This document shows, piece after piece, positions 17,686-28,037 of a stretch of DNA of 64,000 bases (positions within the stretch are counted from its first letter, which is position 1; every line of letters starts with the position of its first letter). The stretch is from NCBI GenBank assembly GCA_009910795.1, contig VMEE01000052.1:310001-374000 (forward strand), given 5' to 3'. The position numbers and the translations under genes are program-made. Source of the DNA: Dehalobacter sp. CP (lineage in GTDB: Bacteria; Bacillota_B; Desulfitobacteriia; Desulfitobacteriales; Syntrophobotulaceae). Below the pieces are notes generated by a model. The model saw nothing but the letters and a program-made list of their open reading frames with translations, made no database searches and had not been told where the DNA came from.

Positions 17686-17979
17686 ATTACGATTCTTTAT
17701 TGGAGTTACGCAATTATCGACAAGGTCCTTCTGATCCTGGAATGGCTTGTAATCATACGCTGTATTTTATCCTGGATACCTCATTCGCCAAGCAACAGGT
17801 TTATTCGGATCATTTACGATATCACTGAACCACTTTTGAGGCCTTTCCGAAGAATACGGTTTGGTAACCAGGCAATGATGGTGGATTTTGCCCCATTTTT
17901 TGCTGTCCTGGCCATCGTGCTGATCAAAAGTGTGATTCTTGCGCCGCTTTATGCGCTTATTGCCAGGCTCATTATTTAG
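17686..17979 (+). CDS. yggT: YggT/YlmG family membrane protein with a non-canonical start
   Basis: The translation ILEWLVIIRCILSWIP, then a PSNRF loop, ITEPLLRPFRRI, VDFAPFFAVLAIVL and a hydrophobic end is a clear YggT/YlmG protein (two hydrophobic segments, about 97 residues). It follows sepF exactly as ylmG does in Bacillus. Between the sepF stop and the conserved part there is no ATG, GTG or TTG in frame. A G-run (17671-17677) ends 8 bases before an ATT (17686), the best start candidate; ATC at 17680 is closer. Either a rare ATT start is used or the start was lost by mutation. The family is linked to cell division and chromosome placement but its mechanism is unknown. Confidence 0.82.
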   Translation: MTILYWSYAIIDKVLLILEWLVIIRCILSWIPHSPSNRFIRIIYDITEPLLRPFRRIRFGNQAMMVDFAPFFAVLAIVLIKSVILAPLYALIARLII

Positions 17980-18030
17980 AACGGAAGAAACGTCCAACAG
18001 ATGCGGTGAGATATTGAATATCGCAAATAG

Positions 18031-18057
18031 AAAACTCGTCCTGAGACGAGTTTTCCG
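18031..18057 (+). terminator. Terminator of the ylm/sepF operon
   Basis: AAAACTCGTC and GACGAGTTTT form a perfect 10-bp stem around CTGA. The arms are A-rich then T-rich, so it could end transcription from either side. Confidence 0.85.
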
Positions 18058-18392
18058 TATTCTCAACCGAATGCCATGTCATCTATGACGTATTCGACAC
18101 CGTGAAGGCTATTTAAACGCCTTTACACTTCCTGTACCGTCGCGGGGTTTGACTTCATATGGTAAAATAATTCTAGTTCCCATTGCCAGGTCTGCCGGTA
18201 TCGGAGTCTTTGAAGACAAAGAAGTCTTTTTTGAATCTTGAACGTACGATGCAGGATATCTGCAGCTATCTGGTTTATAATAGAAACATTAAAGTATTGC
18301 GGTCATTTATGTCGGAAAGCTTCTTGACAAGCAATTGTTGCGATCATGGACCATGGAGCAATCATTCAAACAAACATTGAGGAGTGAACATC
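18058..18392. other. Intergenic region before pduL-like gene
   Basis: No gene is supported in these 335 bases. In Bacillus this place holds ylmH, divIVA and ileS, of which no remnant is recognisable. A weak stem followed by six T (about 18206-18230, CTTTG AAGA CAAAG then AAGTCTTTTTT) may be a minor terminator or attenuator. No convincing promoter was picked out. Confidence 0.5.
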
Positions 18393-18974
18393 ATGCGTAC
18401 ATTTTCTGTTCCGGTTGGAATATCCAATCGTCATCTTCATCTTTCGGAGGAACATATCAACCAGCTTTTTGGTGAAAACAGTACACTTACTAAAAAGAAA
18501 GACTTAAGTCAGCCCGGACAGTTTGCAGCTGAAGAGACCGTAACGCTGATCGGTCCCAAAGGGAAACTTGAGGGAGTCCGTGTCCTGGGGCCTGCCCGTG
18601 ATGAAACCCAGATTGAACTTGCTGTGACAGATGCGATTAAACTGGGATTAAACATTTCGGCAAGAGATTCCGGCAATACCGAAGGGACACCCGGTATTGA
18701 TATTTCAGCCGGAGATAAAAAAGTAAGTCTGGAACGCGGAGTCATTGCTGCGATGCGTCACATCCATGCCAGTGAAGACGATGCGCTGCAGTATGGCATC
18801 AAGGATAAGGATATGGTGAAAGTGCTTTTTGAAGGACCTCGTGGCGGCATTCTTCATAACGTTCTGGTCAGAGTAAAATCAACTTATGCGCTGGATCTGC
18901 ACATCGATACCGATGAAGCGAATGCGCTGGGGCTTAAAAACGGAGATACCGGAACGGTGATCATTGAGGATTAA
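18393..18974 (+). CDS. pduL: PduL-type phosphate acyltransferase
   Basis: Phosphotransacylase of the PduL family, interconverting acyl-CoA and acyl-phosphate (acetyl or propanoyl) to yield ATP through a kinase. The family's metal-binding histidines are visible in VGISNRHLHLS near the N-terminus and in MRHIHAS in the second half; GARD-like text GPARDETQIELA and RGGILHNVLVRV also fit. ATG 18393 lies 8 bases after GAGGAGTG; GTG 18384 overlaps that site. At 193 residues it lacks a long N-terminal encapsulation peptide, and no microcompartment genes are nearby, so it is probably a housekeeping cytosolic enzyme that replaces Pta. Confidence 0.9.
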   Translation: MRTFSVPVGISNRHLHLSEEHINQLFGENSTLTKKKDLSQPGQFAAEETVTLIGPKGKLEGVRVLGPARDETQIELAVTDAIKLGLNISARDSGNTEGTPGIDISAGDKKVSLERGVIAAMRHIHASEDDALQYGIKDKDMVKVLFEGPRGGILHNVLVRVKSTYALDLHIDTDEANALGLKNGDTGTVIIED

Positions 18975-19000
18975 TGATTCATTAGATGGAGGGTAACCTT

Positions 19001-19471
19001 TTGCCATTCTTATATACCTGGGTAACACTGATCGTTGTCTTAGTCTTAGACCGTCTCAGTAAATGGGTCGTTCAAAGCAATATGACGCTGGGAGAAAGCC
19101 GGGTCGTTATCCCAGGCTTTTTCCATCTGACCTATATTTTGAATCCCGGCGCGGCCTTTGGCATGCTGCAGGGCCAAAAGTGGGTGCTGGTCACTGTTTC
19201 AGTAATTGTTCTTGCCGCCCTGTTCTATTTTCAAAGAAAAGTGCCGCAGGGACAAAAGCTTATGCGGGTAAGCATGGGGCTGATCGGGGGCGGAGCGCTC
19301 GGCAATCTCTGGGACCGATTGCTTACCGGAAAAGTGATTGATTTTCTTGATTTCAGGGTCTGGTCCTATATTTTCAATATCGCCGACAGCATGATTGTCA
19401 TCGGCGGTATCTTGTTGATTATTCTTTTGATGCGAATGAAAGAGGATACAAATGACGAATTACCATTTTGA
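19001..19471 (+). CDS. lspA: Lipoprotein signal peptidase LspA
   Basis: Membrane aspartic protease that removes signal peptides of diacylglyceryl-modified prolipoproteins. TTG 19001 is preferred because GGAGGG (18988-18993) sits inside the reading frame that begins at ATG 18986. Four membrane helices and the family boxes are present: LDRLSKW, LNPGAAFGML, and the catalytic aspartates in GNLWDRL and FNIADSMIVIG. About 156 residues. The 3' end overlaps rluD by 20 bases, the same lspA-rluD pair seen in Bacillus (lspA-ylyB). Confidence 0.96.
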   Translation: MPFLYTWVTLIVVLVLDRLSKWVVQSNMTLGESRVVIPGFFHLTYILNPGAAFGMLQGQKWVLVTVSVIVLAALFYFQRKVPQGQKLMRVSMGLIGGGALGNLWDRLLTGKVIDFLDFRVWSYIFNIADSMIVIGGILLIILLMRMKEDTNDELPF

Positions 19472-20417
19472 AGAAGAAACGCAGGATCATTTTATTGAGG
19501 AGCCGGATAGTGAGGAATGGCAGTTTGTTCAGGCAGCTCCCGGCCAGCGGCTGGATACGGCGCTGGCGGAATGCACCTCACTGAGCAGAAGTTATATACA
19601 AAACCTTATCCAGCAGGGATGCGTGCTTGTCAATAGCCAGCCTAAGAAGGCCAATTACCGGGTTCAGGAAGAAGACCGTGTTGAGATCAGTATTCCCCCT
19701 GCGCAGAAGCTGGACGTTCTGCCTGAAGAATTACCGCTGGATATTGTGTATGAAGACGATGATCTTCTCGTGGTCAATAAACCCCAGGGCATGGTGGTGC
19801 ATCCTGCTCCTGGTGCGTGGAGCGGAACGCTGGTCAATGCACTGCTGTATCACTGCCAAAACCTTTCCGGAATTAATGGTGTCATCCGCCCGGGAATTAT
19901 TCACCGGATCGACAAAGATACTTCCGGGCTGTTGGTCGTTGCTAAAACGGATGACGCGCATCATCATCTTGCCCATCAGATTAAAGAGCACAGTGTCGGA
20001 CGAAGCTACAGGGCTGTCGTTCACGGGTTGATGTCGGAACCGTCGGGAACTGTGGATGCACCCATTGGCAGAGATCCAAAGGATCGTAAGAAAATGGCGG
20101 TTGTTTTTAAGAATTCCCGCAATGCGGTGACGCACTATTATGTACTGGAACGATTTAGGCAATTTACCGAGATCAAAGCAGTGTTGGATACAGGAAGGAC
20201 CCACCAGATCAGAGTGCATATGGCCTATTTGAAACACCCTGTGCTGGGAGACCCGCTTTACGGACCGAAGAAAAATCCTTTTGGCTTGACCGGGCAGGTT
20301 CTTCATGCCGAGACGCTGAGTTTTATTCATCCGCGGACCGGAGAAAAGATGACATTTACGGCAGATCCACCCGAATCATTTCAGGACGTTCTGGAAAAGC
20401 TAAAGAATAGCGATTGA
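19452..20417 (+). CDS. rluD: RluA/RluD-family 23S rRNA pseudouridine synthase
   Basis: Converts uridines in 23S rRNA to pseudouridine. An N-terminal S4 RNA-binding domain (about residues 33-95, RLDTALAECTSLSRSYIQNL) precedes the catalytic domain with the signature HRIDKDTSGLLVVAK, whose aspartate is catalytic, and TGRTHQIRVHMAYL. Length is 321 residues, with a 25-30 residue acidic N-terminal extension. ATG 19452 lies inside lspA. The product is close to Bacillus YlyB; the exact uridine modified is not known from sequence. Its stop codon lies within the -35 box of the pyrR promoter. Confidence 0.94.
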   Translation: MTNYHFEEETQDHFIEEPDSEEWQFVQAAPGQRLDTALAECTSLSRSYIQNLIQQGCVLVNSQPKKANYRVQEEDRVEISIPPAQKLDVLPEELPLDIVYEDDDLLVVNKPQGMVVHPAPGAWSGTLVNALLYHCQNLSGINGVIRPGIIHRIDKDTSGLLVVAKTDDAHHHLAHQIKEHSVGRSYRAVVHGLMSEPSGTVDAPIGRDPKDRKKMAVVFKNSRNAVTHYYVLERFRQFTEIKAVLDTGRTHQIRVHMAYLKHPVLGDPLYGPKKNPFGLTGQVLHAETLSFIHPRTGEKMTFTADPPESFQDVLEKLKNSD

Positions 20418-20442
20418 CATTTGGTGCCTAGTACACTAAACT
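20414..20442 (+). promoter_or_regulatory. Sigma-A promoter of the pyr operon
   Basis: TTGACA (20414-20419), 17 bases, TAAACT (20437-20442). It overlaps the rluD stop and stands just ahead of the PyrR-type attenuator. The same pair of hexamers and spacing occurs upstream of yerC. Confidence 0.8.
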
Positions 20443-20465
20443 AGTTATGATGAAATTGAATCAGT

Positions 20466-21123
<658 letters not shown>

Positions 21124-21141
21124 CGAACATTTTGAGTCCGA

Positions 21142-21233
21142 CCCTTTAAATGTTATCCAGAGAGATAGCCAAGGGAAAGCGAGAAAGTTGATTATTCAAT
21201 TCCTCCTGCCTTCCTTTTGGCGGGAGGTTTTTA
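21142..21233 (+). promoter_or_regulatory. Second PyrR-type attenuator, between pyrR and pyrB
   Basis: Lower stem CCCTT (21142-21146)/AAGGG (21171-21175) encloses TCCAGAGAGA (21156-21165), the PyrR consensus loop CAGAGA. The terminator stem CCTCCTGCC (21202-21210)/GGCGGGAGG (21219-21227, one U-G pair) is followed by TTTTTATT. This should place pyrB and the genes below under UMP control in addition to the first site. Confidence 0.87.
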
Positions 21234-21250
21234 TTATGATGATCGGGTAA

Positions 21251-21355
21251 ATCTACGTAATGGATAGCCGCTTTCGGAAGATTGCGCCCTCCGTGGCGCA
21301 AACATCCGCGCTCCGCATCGTGCTTCACTTGACGCTGGCTATCCATTACGTAGAT
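21251..21355 (+). repeat. Palindromic intergenic repeat, copy B (pyr leader)
   Basis: Arms 21251-21269 and 21337-21355 are a perfect 19-bp inverted repeat (ATCTACGTAATGGATAGCC). The core holds CTTTCGG, an internal perfect stem TTGCGCC (21282-21288)/GGCGCAA (21295-21301) and the shared text CCGCGCTCCGCATCGTGCT. It lies after the second attenuator terminator and before pyrB, so it is part of the pyrB mRNA leader. Confidence 0.88.
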
Positions 21356-21506
21356 AAATCTCGGGTCAAAGATTCCGAATATATTTTATACAATCAAACC
21401 GAATTCTTTGGTAAAACGAACTTAAAAAGCATGGAAAGAAATTTGAGGTTGGAATGGATTGAGAAGTAAATCAGGCATGAAGAAATGATTGATGGGAGGC
21501 GTACGC

Positions 21507-22442
21507 ATGAAATGGAAGCACAAGGACCTGCTTGATCTGGACAAACTGACAGCGGAAGAAATCAAACATATCTTGAAGACTGCGGCTCCGATGAAAGAGA
21601 TTCTGGCAAGACCCAATAAGAAATTACCGACACTGAGAGGGAAATCTGTGGTGATGCTTTTTTATGAAAACAGCACCCGGACCAGGACTTCCTTCGAGAC
21701 TGCGGCCAAAATCCTTGGAGCAGATACGTCAAATATTGCAGTTGCCCAAAGCAGTGTAAGTAAGGGAGAAACCCTTCTGGATACAGCGAAGACTCTTCAG
21801 GCCATGAAAGTAGATTTGGTGGTCATCAGGCATGGCAGCTCAGGGGCGGCAGAGTTCCTCGCCGACGAGCTTTCAGCCGGCGTGATCAATGGTGGTGACG
21901 GCCAGCATGCCCATCCCACTCAGGCCTTGCTGGACTTTTTTACGATGCAGGAAAGACTGGGTGAACTTCAAGGCAAGAAAATCGTGATTGTCGGCGATGT
22001 GCTGCACTCTAGAGTTGTGCGGAGCAATGTCCTCGGACTGAAAAAACTTGGTGCCGAAGTCGTTTTGGTTGGCCCGCCGACGCTGCTGCCACAGGAAATG
22101 AATTACCTTGGTGTGAAGACCTCTTACGATCTGGATAAAGAACTGCCCGGGGCCGATGCGGTGATGGCTCTCCGCCTTCAGCTGGAAAGGCAGCAAAGCG
22201 GCCTCTTTCCGTCAATCAGGGAATATAGCAGGTTATATGGTCTTAGCCAGGAAAGGTTAAAACAAACCGGCAAAGACACCATTATCATGCACCCCGGTCC
22301 GATGAACAGAGGTGTCGAGATTACGAGTGATTTGGCTGACAGTGTACAGTCTGTGATTGAAGAGCAGGTTACCAACGGTGTTGCCGTTCGGATGGCTTTG
22401 ATTTACTTGCTGATAGGAGGGACAGGCAGTGTTGTGGATTAA
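21507..22442 (+). CDS. pyrB: Aspartate carbamoyltransferase catalytic subunit PyrB
   Basis: Joins carbamoyl phosphate and aspartate, the second step of pyrimidine synthesis. ATG 21507 is 8 bases after GGGAGG; upstream in-frame ATG at 21489 precedes that site. Carbamoyl-phosphate loop FYENSTRTRTSFE, SSVSKGETLLDT, HAHPTQALLD and HPGPMNRGVEI are present. Length is 311 residues. No pyrI regulatory gene follows. The 3' end overlaps pyrC by 14 bases, suggesting coupling. Confidence 0.97.
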   Translation: MKWKHKDLLDLDKLTAEEIKHILKTAAPMKEILARPNKKLPTLRGKSVVMLFYENSTRTRTSFETAAKILGADTSNIAVAQSSVSKGETLLDTAKTLQAMKVDLVVIRHGSSGAAEFLADELSAGVINGGDGQHAHPTQALLDFFTMQERLGELQGKKIVIVGDVLHSRVVRSNVLGLKKLGAEVVLVGPPTLLPQEMNYLGVKTSYDLDKELPGADAVMALRLQLERQQSGLFPSIREYSRLYGLSQERLKQTGKDTIIMHPGPMNRGVEITSDLADSVQSVIEEQVTNGVAVRMALIYLLIGGTGSVVD

Positions 22443-23766
22443 GAATGCGTATGTGATTGACCCGGCCCAAGGATTGTCCGGGATCAATGATATCTTGGTT
22501 AAAGATGGCGTTATCGCGAAATTAGCCGGGAACCTGCAGTCTGCAGACGTTCTGGAAGCGCTGGAAACCCAGCGGCTGGAGGATGTGCTACAGGTTGAGG
22601 GGGAAGGAAAATATTTGTTCCCCGGTCTAATTGATGTGCACGTGCATCTCCGCGAACCCGGTCAAGAGGAGAAGGAAGATATCCGCAGCGGTTCCAGAGC
22701 TGCGATAAAAGGAGGATTTACCTCGATACTCGCCATGGCCAATACAACGCCGATTGTTGACAACCGTGCGCTAACGGAATTTGTGCGGCTGCAGGGAGAA
22801 CGCGCCGCTATGGCCAGAGTCTATCCGATCGCGGCGGTAACGAAAGGTTTTCTTGGCAAAGAGCTGGTTGAGATGATGGATATCCTCGACGGCGGAGCAG
22901 TGGCGTTTTCCGATGACGGCAAAGGAATCCAGAACGCTGAGATGATGCGTCTGGCACTGGAATACGCCAAGCTAACCGGCTGCCCGATCATCAGTCATTG
23001 TGAAGATGACAGCCTGGCCGGACACGGCGTGATGCGCAAAGGTGAAATGAGTGCGAGACTCGGCTTAAGAGGAATTCCGGCCAGCGCCGAGAGCGTAATG
23101 GTGGCCAGGGATGTGCTGCTGGCGGCTGAAACAGGAGGGAAACTCCATATTGCGCATGTGTCGACAAAAGAAAGTGTGCAGATTATCAGAGAAGCCAAAA
23201 AAATGGGTGTGGATGTAACGGCCGAAGTGAACCCGCACCATCTGATCTTTACGGATCAGGATGTTAGCCTGACCAATGCCTCTTATAAAGTCAATCCACC
23301 GCTTCCTTCGGCAGAAGACCAGATTGCGCTATTGGAAGGCTTGCTGGATGGGACGATCGATATGCTGGCGACAGACCATGCCCCGCATACCTGGGAAGAA
23401 AAGACTCGGCCTTTTGCCGAAGCACCGTTTGGGATCAACGCGCTGGAAACAGTCCTAGCCGCAGTCTGGCAGAACCTCGTGTTAAAAGGAAAAATAACCC
23501 CGGATCAGGTCATCGCTTTATGGTCGGCGAACCCGGCTCGCCGTTTCGGCCTGCCGAGTGGAACGCTTCGAACCGGGAGCCAGGCCGACTTGGTCCTGTT
23601 TGACCCGGAATACCGGGAAATGATTTCTGCGGAGACAATGGAGACAAAGTCGCCGAATACCCCTTTCCTGGGACAGGAGATGCAGGGATTCCCAGTAATG
23701 ACCATTGTCGGCGGAAAAATACGAATGGCTGGAAGAAAGCTTTTAGACAATAAGGAGGAAGCATAA
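22429..23766 (+). CDS. pyrC: Dihydroorotase PyrC
   Basis: Zinc amidohydrolase that closes carbamoyl aspartate to dihydroorotate. GTG 22429 follows AGGAGGG and lies within pyrB. Metal-binding motifs are seen: DVHVHLREPG, the bridging-ligand region with SHCED, HIAHVST, and ATDHAPH with the catalytic aspartate. Length of 445 residues is a type I (class I) dihydroorotase. The stop overlaps the carA start by one base. Confidence 0.97.
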   Translation: MLWIKNAYVIDPAQGLSGINDILVKDGVIAKLAGNLQSADVLEALETQRLEDVLQVEGEGKYLFPGLIDVHVHLREPGQEEKEDIRSGSRAAIKGGFTSILAMANTTPIVDNRALTEFVRLQGERAAMARVYPIAAVTKGFLGKELVEMMDILDGGAVAFSDDGKGIQNAEMMRLALEYAKLTGCPIISHCEDDSLAGHGVMRKGEMSARLGLRGIPASAESVMVARDVLLAAETGGKLHIAHVSTKESVQIIREAKKMGVDVTAEVNPHHLIFTDQDVSLTNASYKVNPPLPSAEDQIALLEGLLDGTIDMLATDHAPHTWEEKTRPFAEAPFGINALETVLAAVWQNLVLKGKITPDQVIALWSANPARRFGLPSGTLRTGSQADLVLFDPEYREMISAETMETKSPNTPFLGQEMQGFPVMTIVGGKIRMAGRKLLDNKEEA

Positions 23767-24860
23767 TGGCTTGGCTGGTTTTAAGTGACGGAAAAGCTTT
23801 CGAAGGAGAAAAATTTGGTCCCTGGATTGGCCGAGACCACGTGATCAAAGGGGAAGTCGTATTCAATACTTCAATGTGCGGATATCAGGAGATGATTACC
23901 GATTTGTCCTATGCCGGACAGATCCTGACATTTACTCACCCGCAGATCGGGAACTACGGCTGGCATAATGAAGAGAGCGAAGCTGACAAGGTACTGCTTA
24001 AGGGTATCATCGTTCGGGAGCTCTCGGCTGGTGAAGGCAGCCTGCATGCCGACGGAAGCCTGGAGGATTTCTGTATGAAACAGAATATCCCTGGCTTAAA
24101 AGGCGTCGATACCCGGGCGTTGACCCGCTATATCCGGAACAACGGGACGATGTCCGGCATAATGGTCGAGAAACTGGAACAGGCCGCAGCGTTCTGGCAG
24201 AAAAGCACGCCGCAGGATTTTGACCCTGAAAAACATTGGGTGTACCAGGCGACATCCGACGAAGAATATGTCATTCCCGGTAACGGCCCGGAGTTGGCCG
24301 TACTTGATCTTGGCGCCAAAAAGAATATTTTGCGCTGCCTGCAAAAAAGGGGTTACCAGCTGCATGTTTTCCCTGCAGGGACTCCCGCTCAGAGAATTCT
24401 TGCATTGGGTCCCAGGGGGCTTGTACTCAGTAACGGACCTGGGGACCCGTCCCGTTTGCCTGAGATTGCAGAGAACATGGGGAAACTGATTGCAGAATTA
24501 CCGATCATGGGCATTTGTATGGGTCATCAGATCATGGCGATGGCAGCGGGCGCTTCAACCTACAAGCTGCCGTTTGGCCATCGCGGTGGAAATCATCCTG
24601 TTCAGAACAAAGAAACGGGCAAAGTAACCATGACTTCTCAGAACCATGGTTATGCTGTCAGTGAAGAATCGCTTCGGGGAACTGGGTTTAACATCATGTA
24701 TGCGAATTTGAATGATGGCACGGTTGAAGGGCTGAAGCACGAAAAATATCCGGTTTTAACTGTGCAATATCATCCTGAAGCTGCACCGGGCCCTGAGGAA
24801 AATGATGAAATATTTGACCGCTTTGCAGAGATGTTAAACGCTAAATGGGGGGAAATATAA
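23766..24860 (+). CDS. carA: Carbamoyl-phosphate synthase small subunit CarA
   Basis: Glutaminase subunit that feeds ammonia to CarB. The N-terminal CPSase small-chain domain (about residues 1-140: LSDGKAFEGEKFG, NTSMCGYQEMITDLSY) is followed by a class I glutamine amidotransferase with the nucleophile in GICMGHQ and the His/Glu pair in QYHPEAAPGP. Length 364 residues. It abuts carB with no gap, so subunits are made together. Confidence 0.97.
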   Translation: MAWLVLSDGKAFEGEKFGPWIGRDHVIKGEVVFNTSMCGYQEMITDLSYAGQILTFTHPQIGNYGWHNEESEADKVLLKGIIVRELSAGEGSLHADGSLEDFCMKQNIPGLKGVDTRALTRYIRNNGTMSGIMVEKLEQAAAFWQKSTPQDFDPEKHWVYQATSDEEYVIPGNGPELAVLDLGAKKNILRCLQKRGYQLHVFPAGTPAQRILALGPRGLVLSNGPGDPSRLPEIAENMGKLIAELPIMGICMGHQIMAMAAGASTYKLPFGHRGGNHPVQNKETGKVTMTSQNHGYAVSEESLRGTGFNIMYANLNDGTVEGLKHEKYPVLTVQYHPEAAPGPEENDEIFDRFAEMLNAKWGEI

Positions 24861-27800
24861 ATGCCAAAACAAAATTGGCAGAAGGTCATGGTGATTGGTT
24901 CAGGACCCATCGTGATTGGACAGGCGGCTGAATTTGACTATGCCGGAACACAGGCCTGCCGGGCTTTAAGGGAAGAAGGCGTGGAAATTGTTCTGGTCAA
25001 CTCCAATCCGGCTACCATTATGACGGATAAAGAGATTGCCGATAAAGTATATATCGAACCGCTGACACTGGAGTTTTTGGAGCGAATTATTGAGAAGGAA
25101 AGACCCGACGGACTGATTCCGACTATGGGCGGCCAAACCGGACTGAACCTGGCTTTCCAGCTAGCCAAAGCCGGTATTCTGGACCGCTGCGGTGTTACGC
25201 TTTTGGGAACGCCGCTGGAGAGCATCAGCAAGGCGGAGGACAGGGAGCTTTTCAGGAATTTGATGAACGAAATCGGGGAACCGATCCCGGCAAGCTCGAT
25301 TGTTTCGGATGTGCAGGAAGCCCTAAAATTTGCTGAAGAAATAGGCTATCCGGTGATTGTTCGACCGGCATTCACGCTGGGCGGTACCGGCGGCGGGATT
25401 GCCAAAGACGCGGATGCCCTGGCAACAATTGCTGCCAGCGGAATCAAAGCCAGTATGATTGGGCAGATTCTAATCGAAAAAAGTGTAGCCGGCTGGAAAG
25501 AAATTGAGTATGAGGTGCTGCGGGACAGCTGCGGCAACAGTATTACGGTTTGCCATATGGAAAATATAGATCCTGTCGGCGTCCATACCGGTGACAGCAT
25601 CGTCGTGGCACCCTGTCAGACGCTTACAGATAAGGAAGTCCAGACACTTCGGACTTCGGCCCTGAAAATCGTAGCTGCCCTCGGCATTGAGGGAGGCTGC
25701 AATGTTCAATATGCGCTGCATCCGGAAAGACTTGAATACTGTGTCATTGAGGTCAATCCGCGTTTGAGCCGTTCGAGCGCGCTGGCTTCCAAAGCGACCG
25801 GCTATCCGATTGCGAAGGTGGCTGCCAAAATAGCGATTGGCTATACGCTGGCCGAACTGCCGAATGCGGTAACCGGGAAGACTTCGGCCTGTTTTGAGCC
25901 TGCCCTGGACTATGTGGTCGTGAAGATCCCGCGCTGGCCTTTCGATAAATTTTCCGATGCCGACCGCAGGATTGGTACGCAAATGAAGGCGACCGGCGAA
26001 GTGATGGGTTTGGGCCGCAATTTGGAGACGGCCCTTTTAAAGGCGGTGCGTTCCCTTGAAACGAAAGCCTACGGCATCCTGCTCGAAGAGATGGAGTACA
26101 TCGACGATGAACTTCTTCGGAAAAGATGCAGCCTGCCGGAAGATAATCTGCTCTTCGTGATCGCGGAAGCTTTCCGGAGGGGATGGACTGTAGACGAAAT
26201 TAATCGGTTAAATGAGTGGAATCCTTACTTTTTGAAGAAAATAGAAGGGATTGTCAGGACATCCACAGAAATAAAGCAGCAGGTGTGGGATTTAACAGTT
26301 CTGGCGAAAGCAAAACGGCTTGGTTATTCCGACCGGCAGATTGCTGGACTTTGGAATACGACAGAGCAGCAGGTTTATGATTTCAGGATCCAAAACAACC
26401 TGAAGCCTGTCTTTAAAATGGTCGACACCTGCGCCGGGGAGTTTGAAGCGACGACCCCGTACTTCTACTCGAGCTATGATGTCGAGGATGAGGTGCAGCC
26501 GACAGACCGACGGAAAGTTGTCGTCCTGGGATCGGGGCCGATCAGGATCGGTCAGGGCATCGAGTTTGACTATTGCTCAGTTCATGCTGTGAAGGCGCTG
26601 CGCAAGGCAGGTATTGAGAGTATCATTATCAACAATAATCCGGAAACAGTGTCTACTGACTTTGATACGGCCGACAGGCTTTACTTTGAACCGCTCACGA
26701 TTGAGGATGTCACGGCAGTACTCGAGAAAGAAAAACCTGAGGGTATCGTCGTCCAATTTGGCGGACAGACTGCGATCGGGTTATGCAAAGGACTGGCGGA
26801 ACGCGGTTACCGGATTCTTGGTACGACGGTGGAAGACACGGACAGAGCGGAAGAGAGAGGAATCTTTGATGAAGTTCTGCAGCAGCTGGGCGCTCGCCGG
26901 CCCCGCGGCGGATGTGTTTCCAACATGGAAGAAGCTGAAAAGCTTGCAGAGGATATCGGCTATCCGCTGATTGTACGTCCTTCCTATGTGCTTGGAGGAA
27001 GGGCTATGCAAATTGTTTATGAACCTCAGGAACTCCAGGGCGTATTTGCAAGGGCTTTGGCGGATTTTCCGGGACAAAGCATCTGGATCGACCAGTATCT
27101 TCTCGGCAAAGAGGTCGAAGTCGATGCAATTTCCGACGGCGAAACCGTCTGCATTCCCGGAATCATGGAACATCTGGAACGAGCCGGTATTCATTCCGGC
27201 GATTCGATTGCGGTCTATCCGCCGCAAACGGTTGCAGACAACATCAAAGAAATCATCGAGGACTTAACCGTTTCGCTGGCCCGGAGTCTGCGGATCAAAG
27301 GCTTATTGAATATCCAGTATGTCATCTATAAAGACCAGGTTTATGTTTTGGAAGTCAATCCCCGCTCCAGCCGCACGGTTCCTTTCTTAAGCAAGATTAC
27401 CGGCGTGCCGATTGTGGAATTGGCCACCCGGGTCATTCTTGGAGAGAAGCTGGGGAGCATGGGTATTAAATCCGGTTTGTGGCCGGTTGGAGAGAAGGTT
27501 GCGGTAAAAGCACCGGTATTCTCTTTCTCAAAACTGCTGCTCGTTGAACCTTCTCTCGGTCCTGAAATGAAATCAACCGGAGAAGTCATGGGGATTGATT
27601 ATGATTATGAAAAAGCACTCCAGAAAGCTTTAGTGGCCGCCGGCATGCAGATATCGGTTTACGGCACGCTGCTTGCCACCCTAGCCGACCGCGATAAGGA
27701 AGACGGGATACGGCTCGTTAAACGTTTTGCCAAACTTGGTTTCAGAATCATCGCCACGGAAGGGACGGCTAAGGCGATTCGCCAGTCCGGTATTGAAGTT

Positions 27801-28037
27801 GACACAGTTGGTAAACTTCATTCAGGATCGGACGATATCACCGAGAAGATACGCAAAGGACGTGTCCAGTGCGTCTTAAATACAACCACACATGGCAGAA
27901 TCATTGCCAGTGACGGTTTTGCGATCCGTAGAAGTGCCGTTGAACATGGCGTACCGTGCTTTACCAGTATGGATACGGCCGAAGCCTGGCTGCATGTTTT
28001 GGAGGCCAATATACCGAGCATCGTACCACTCAGCTAG
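24861..28037 (+). CDS. carB: Carbamoyl-phosphate synthase large subunit CarB
   Basis: Makes carbamoyl phosphate from bicarbonate, ammonia and two ATP. The protein (1058 residues) has the two homologous ATP-grasp halves: the first starts [21 protein letters not shown], the second [20 protein letters not shown] at about residue 555. The C-terminal MGS-like allosteric domain is at about 930-1058 ([19 protein letters not shown]), the usual site for UMP/ornithine regulation. Full length. The last four bases belong to the outer inverted repeat that surrounds repeat copy C. Confidence 0.97.
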   Translation: MPKQNWQKVMVIGSGPIVIGQAAEFDYAGTQACRALREEGVEIVLVNSNPATIMTDKEIADKVYIEPLTLEFLERIIEKERPDGLIPTMGGQTGLNLAFQLAKAGILDRCGVTLLGTPLESISKAEDRELFRNLMNEIGEPIPASSIVSDVQEALKFAEEIGYPVIVRPAFTLGGTGGGIAKDADALATIAASGIKASMIGQILIEKSVAGWKEIEYEVLRDSCGNSITVCHMENIDPVGVHTGDSIVVAPCQTLTDKEVQTLRTSALKIVAALGIEGGCNVQYALHPERLEYCVIEVNPRLSRSSALASKATGYPIAKVAAKIAIGYTLAELPNAVTGKTSACFEPALDYVVVKIPRWPFDKFSDADRRIGTQMKATGEVMGLGRNLETALLKAVRSLETKAYGILLEEMEYIDDELLRKRCSLPEDNLLFVIAEAFRRGWTVDEINRLNEWNPYFLKKIEGIVRTSTEIKQQVWDLTVLAKAKRLGYSDRQIAGLWNTTEQQVYDFRIQNNLKPVFKMVDTCAGEFEATTPYFYSSYDVEDEVQPTDRRKVVVLGSGPIRIGQGIEFDYCSVHAVKALRKAGIESIIINNNPETVSTDFDTADRLYFEPLTIEDVTAVLEKEKPEGIVVQFGGQTAIGLCKGLAERGYRILGTTVEDTDRAEERGIFDEVLQQLGARRPRGGCVSNMEEAEKLAEDIGYPLIVRPSYVLGGRAMQIVYEPQELQGVFARALADFPGQSIWIDQYLLGKEVEVDAISDGETVCIPGIMEHLERAGIHSGDSIAVYPPQTVADNIKEIIEDLTVSLARSLRIKGLLNIQYVIYKDQVYVLEVNPRSSRTVPFLSKITGVPIVELATRVILGEKLGSMGIKSGLWPVGEKVAVKAPVFSFSKLLLVEPSLGPEMKSTGEVMGIDYDYEKALQKALVAAGMQISVYGTLLATLADRDKEDGIRLVKRFAKLGFRIIATEGTAKAIRQSGIEVDTVGKLHSGSDDITEKIRKGRVQCVLNTTTHGRIIASDGFAIRRSAVEHGVPCFTSMDTAEAWLHVLEANIPSIVPLS

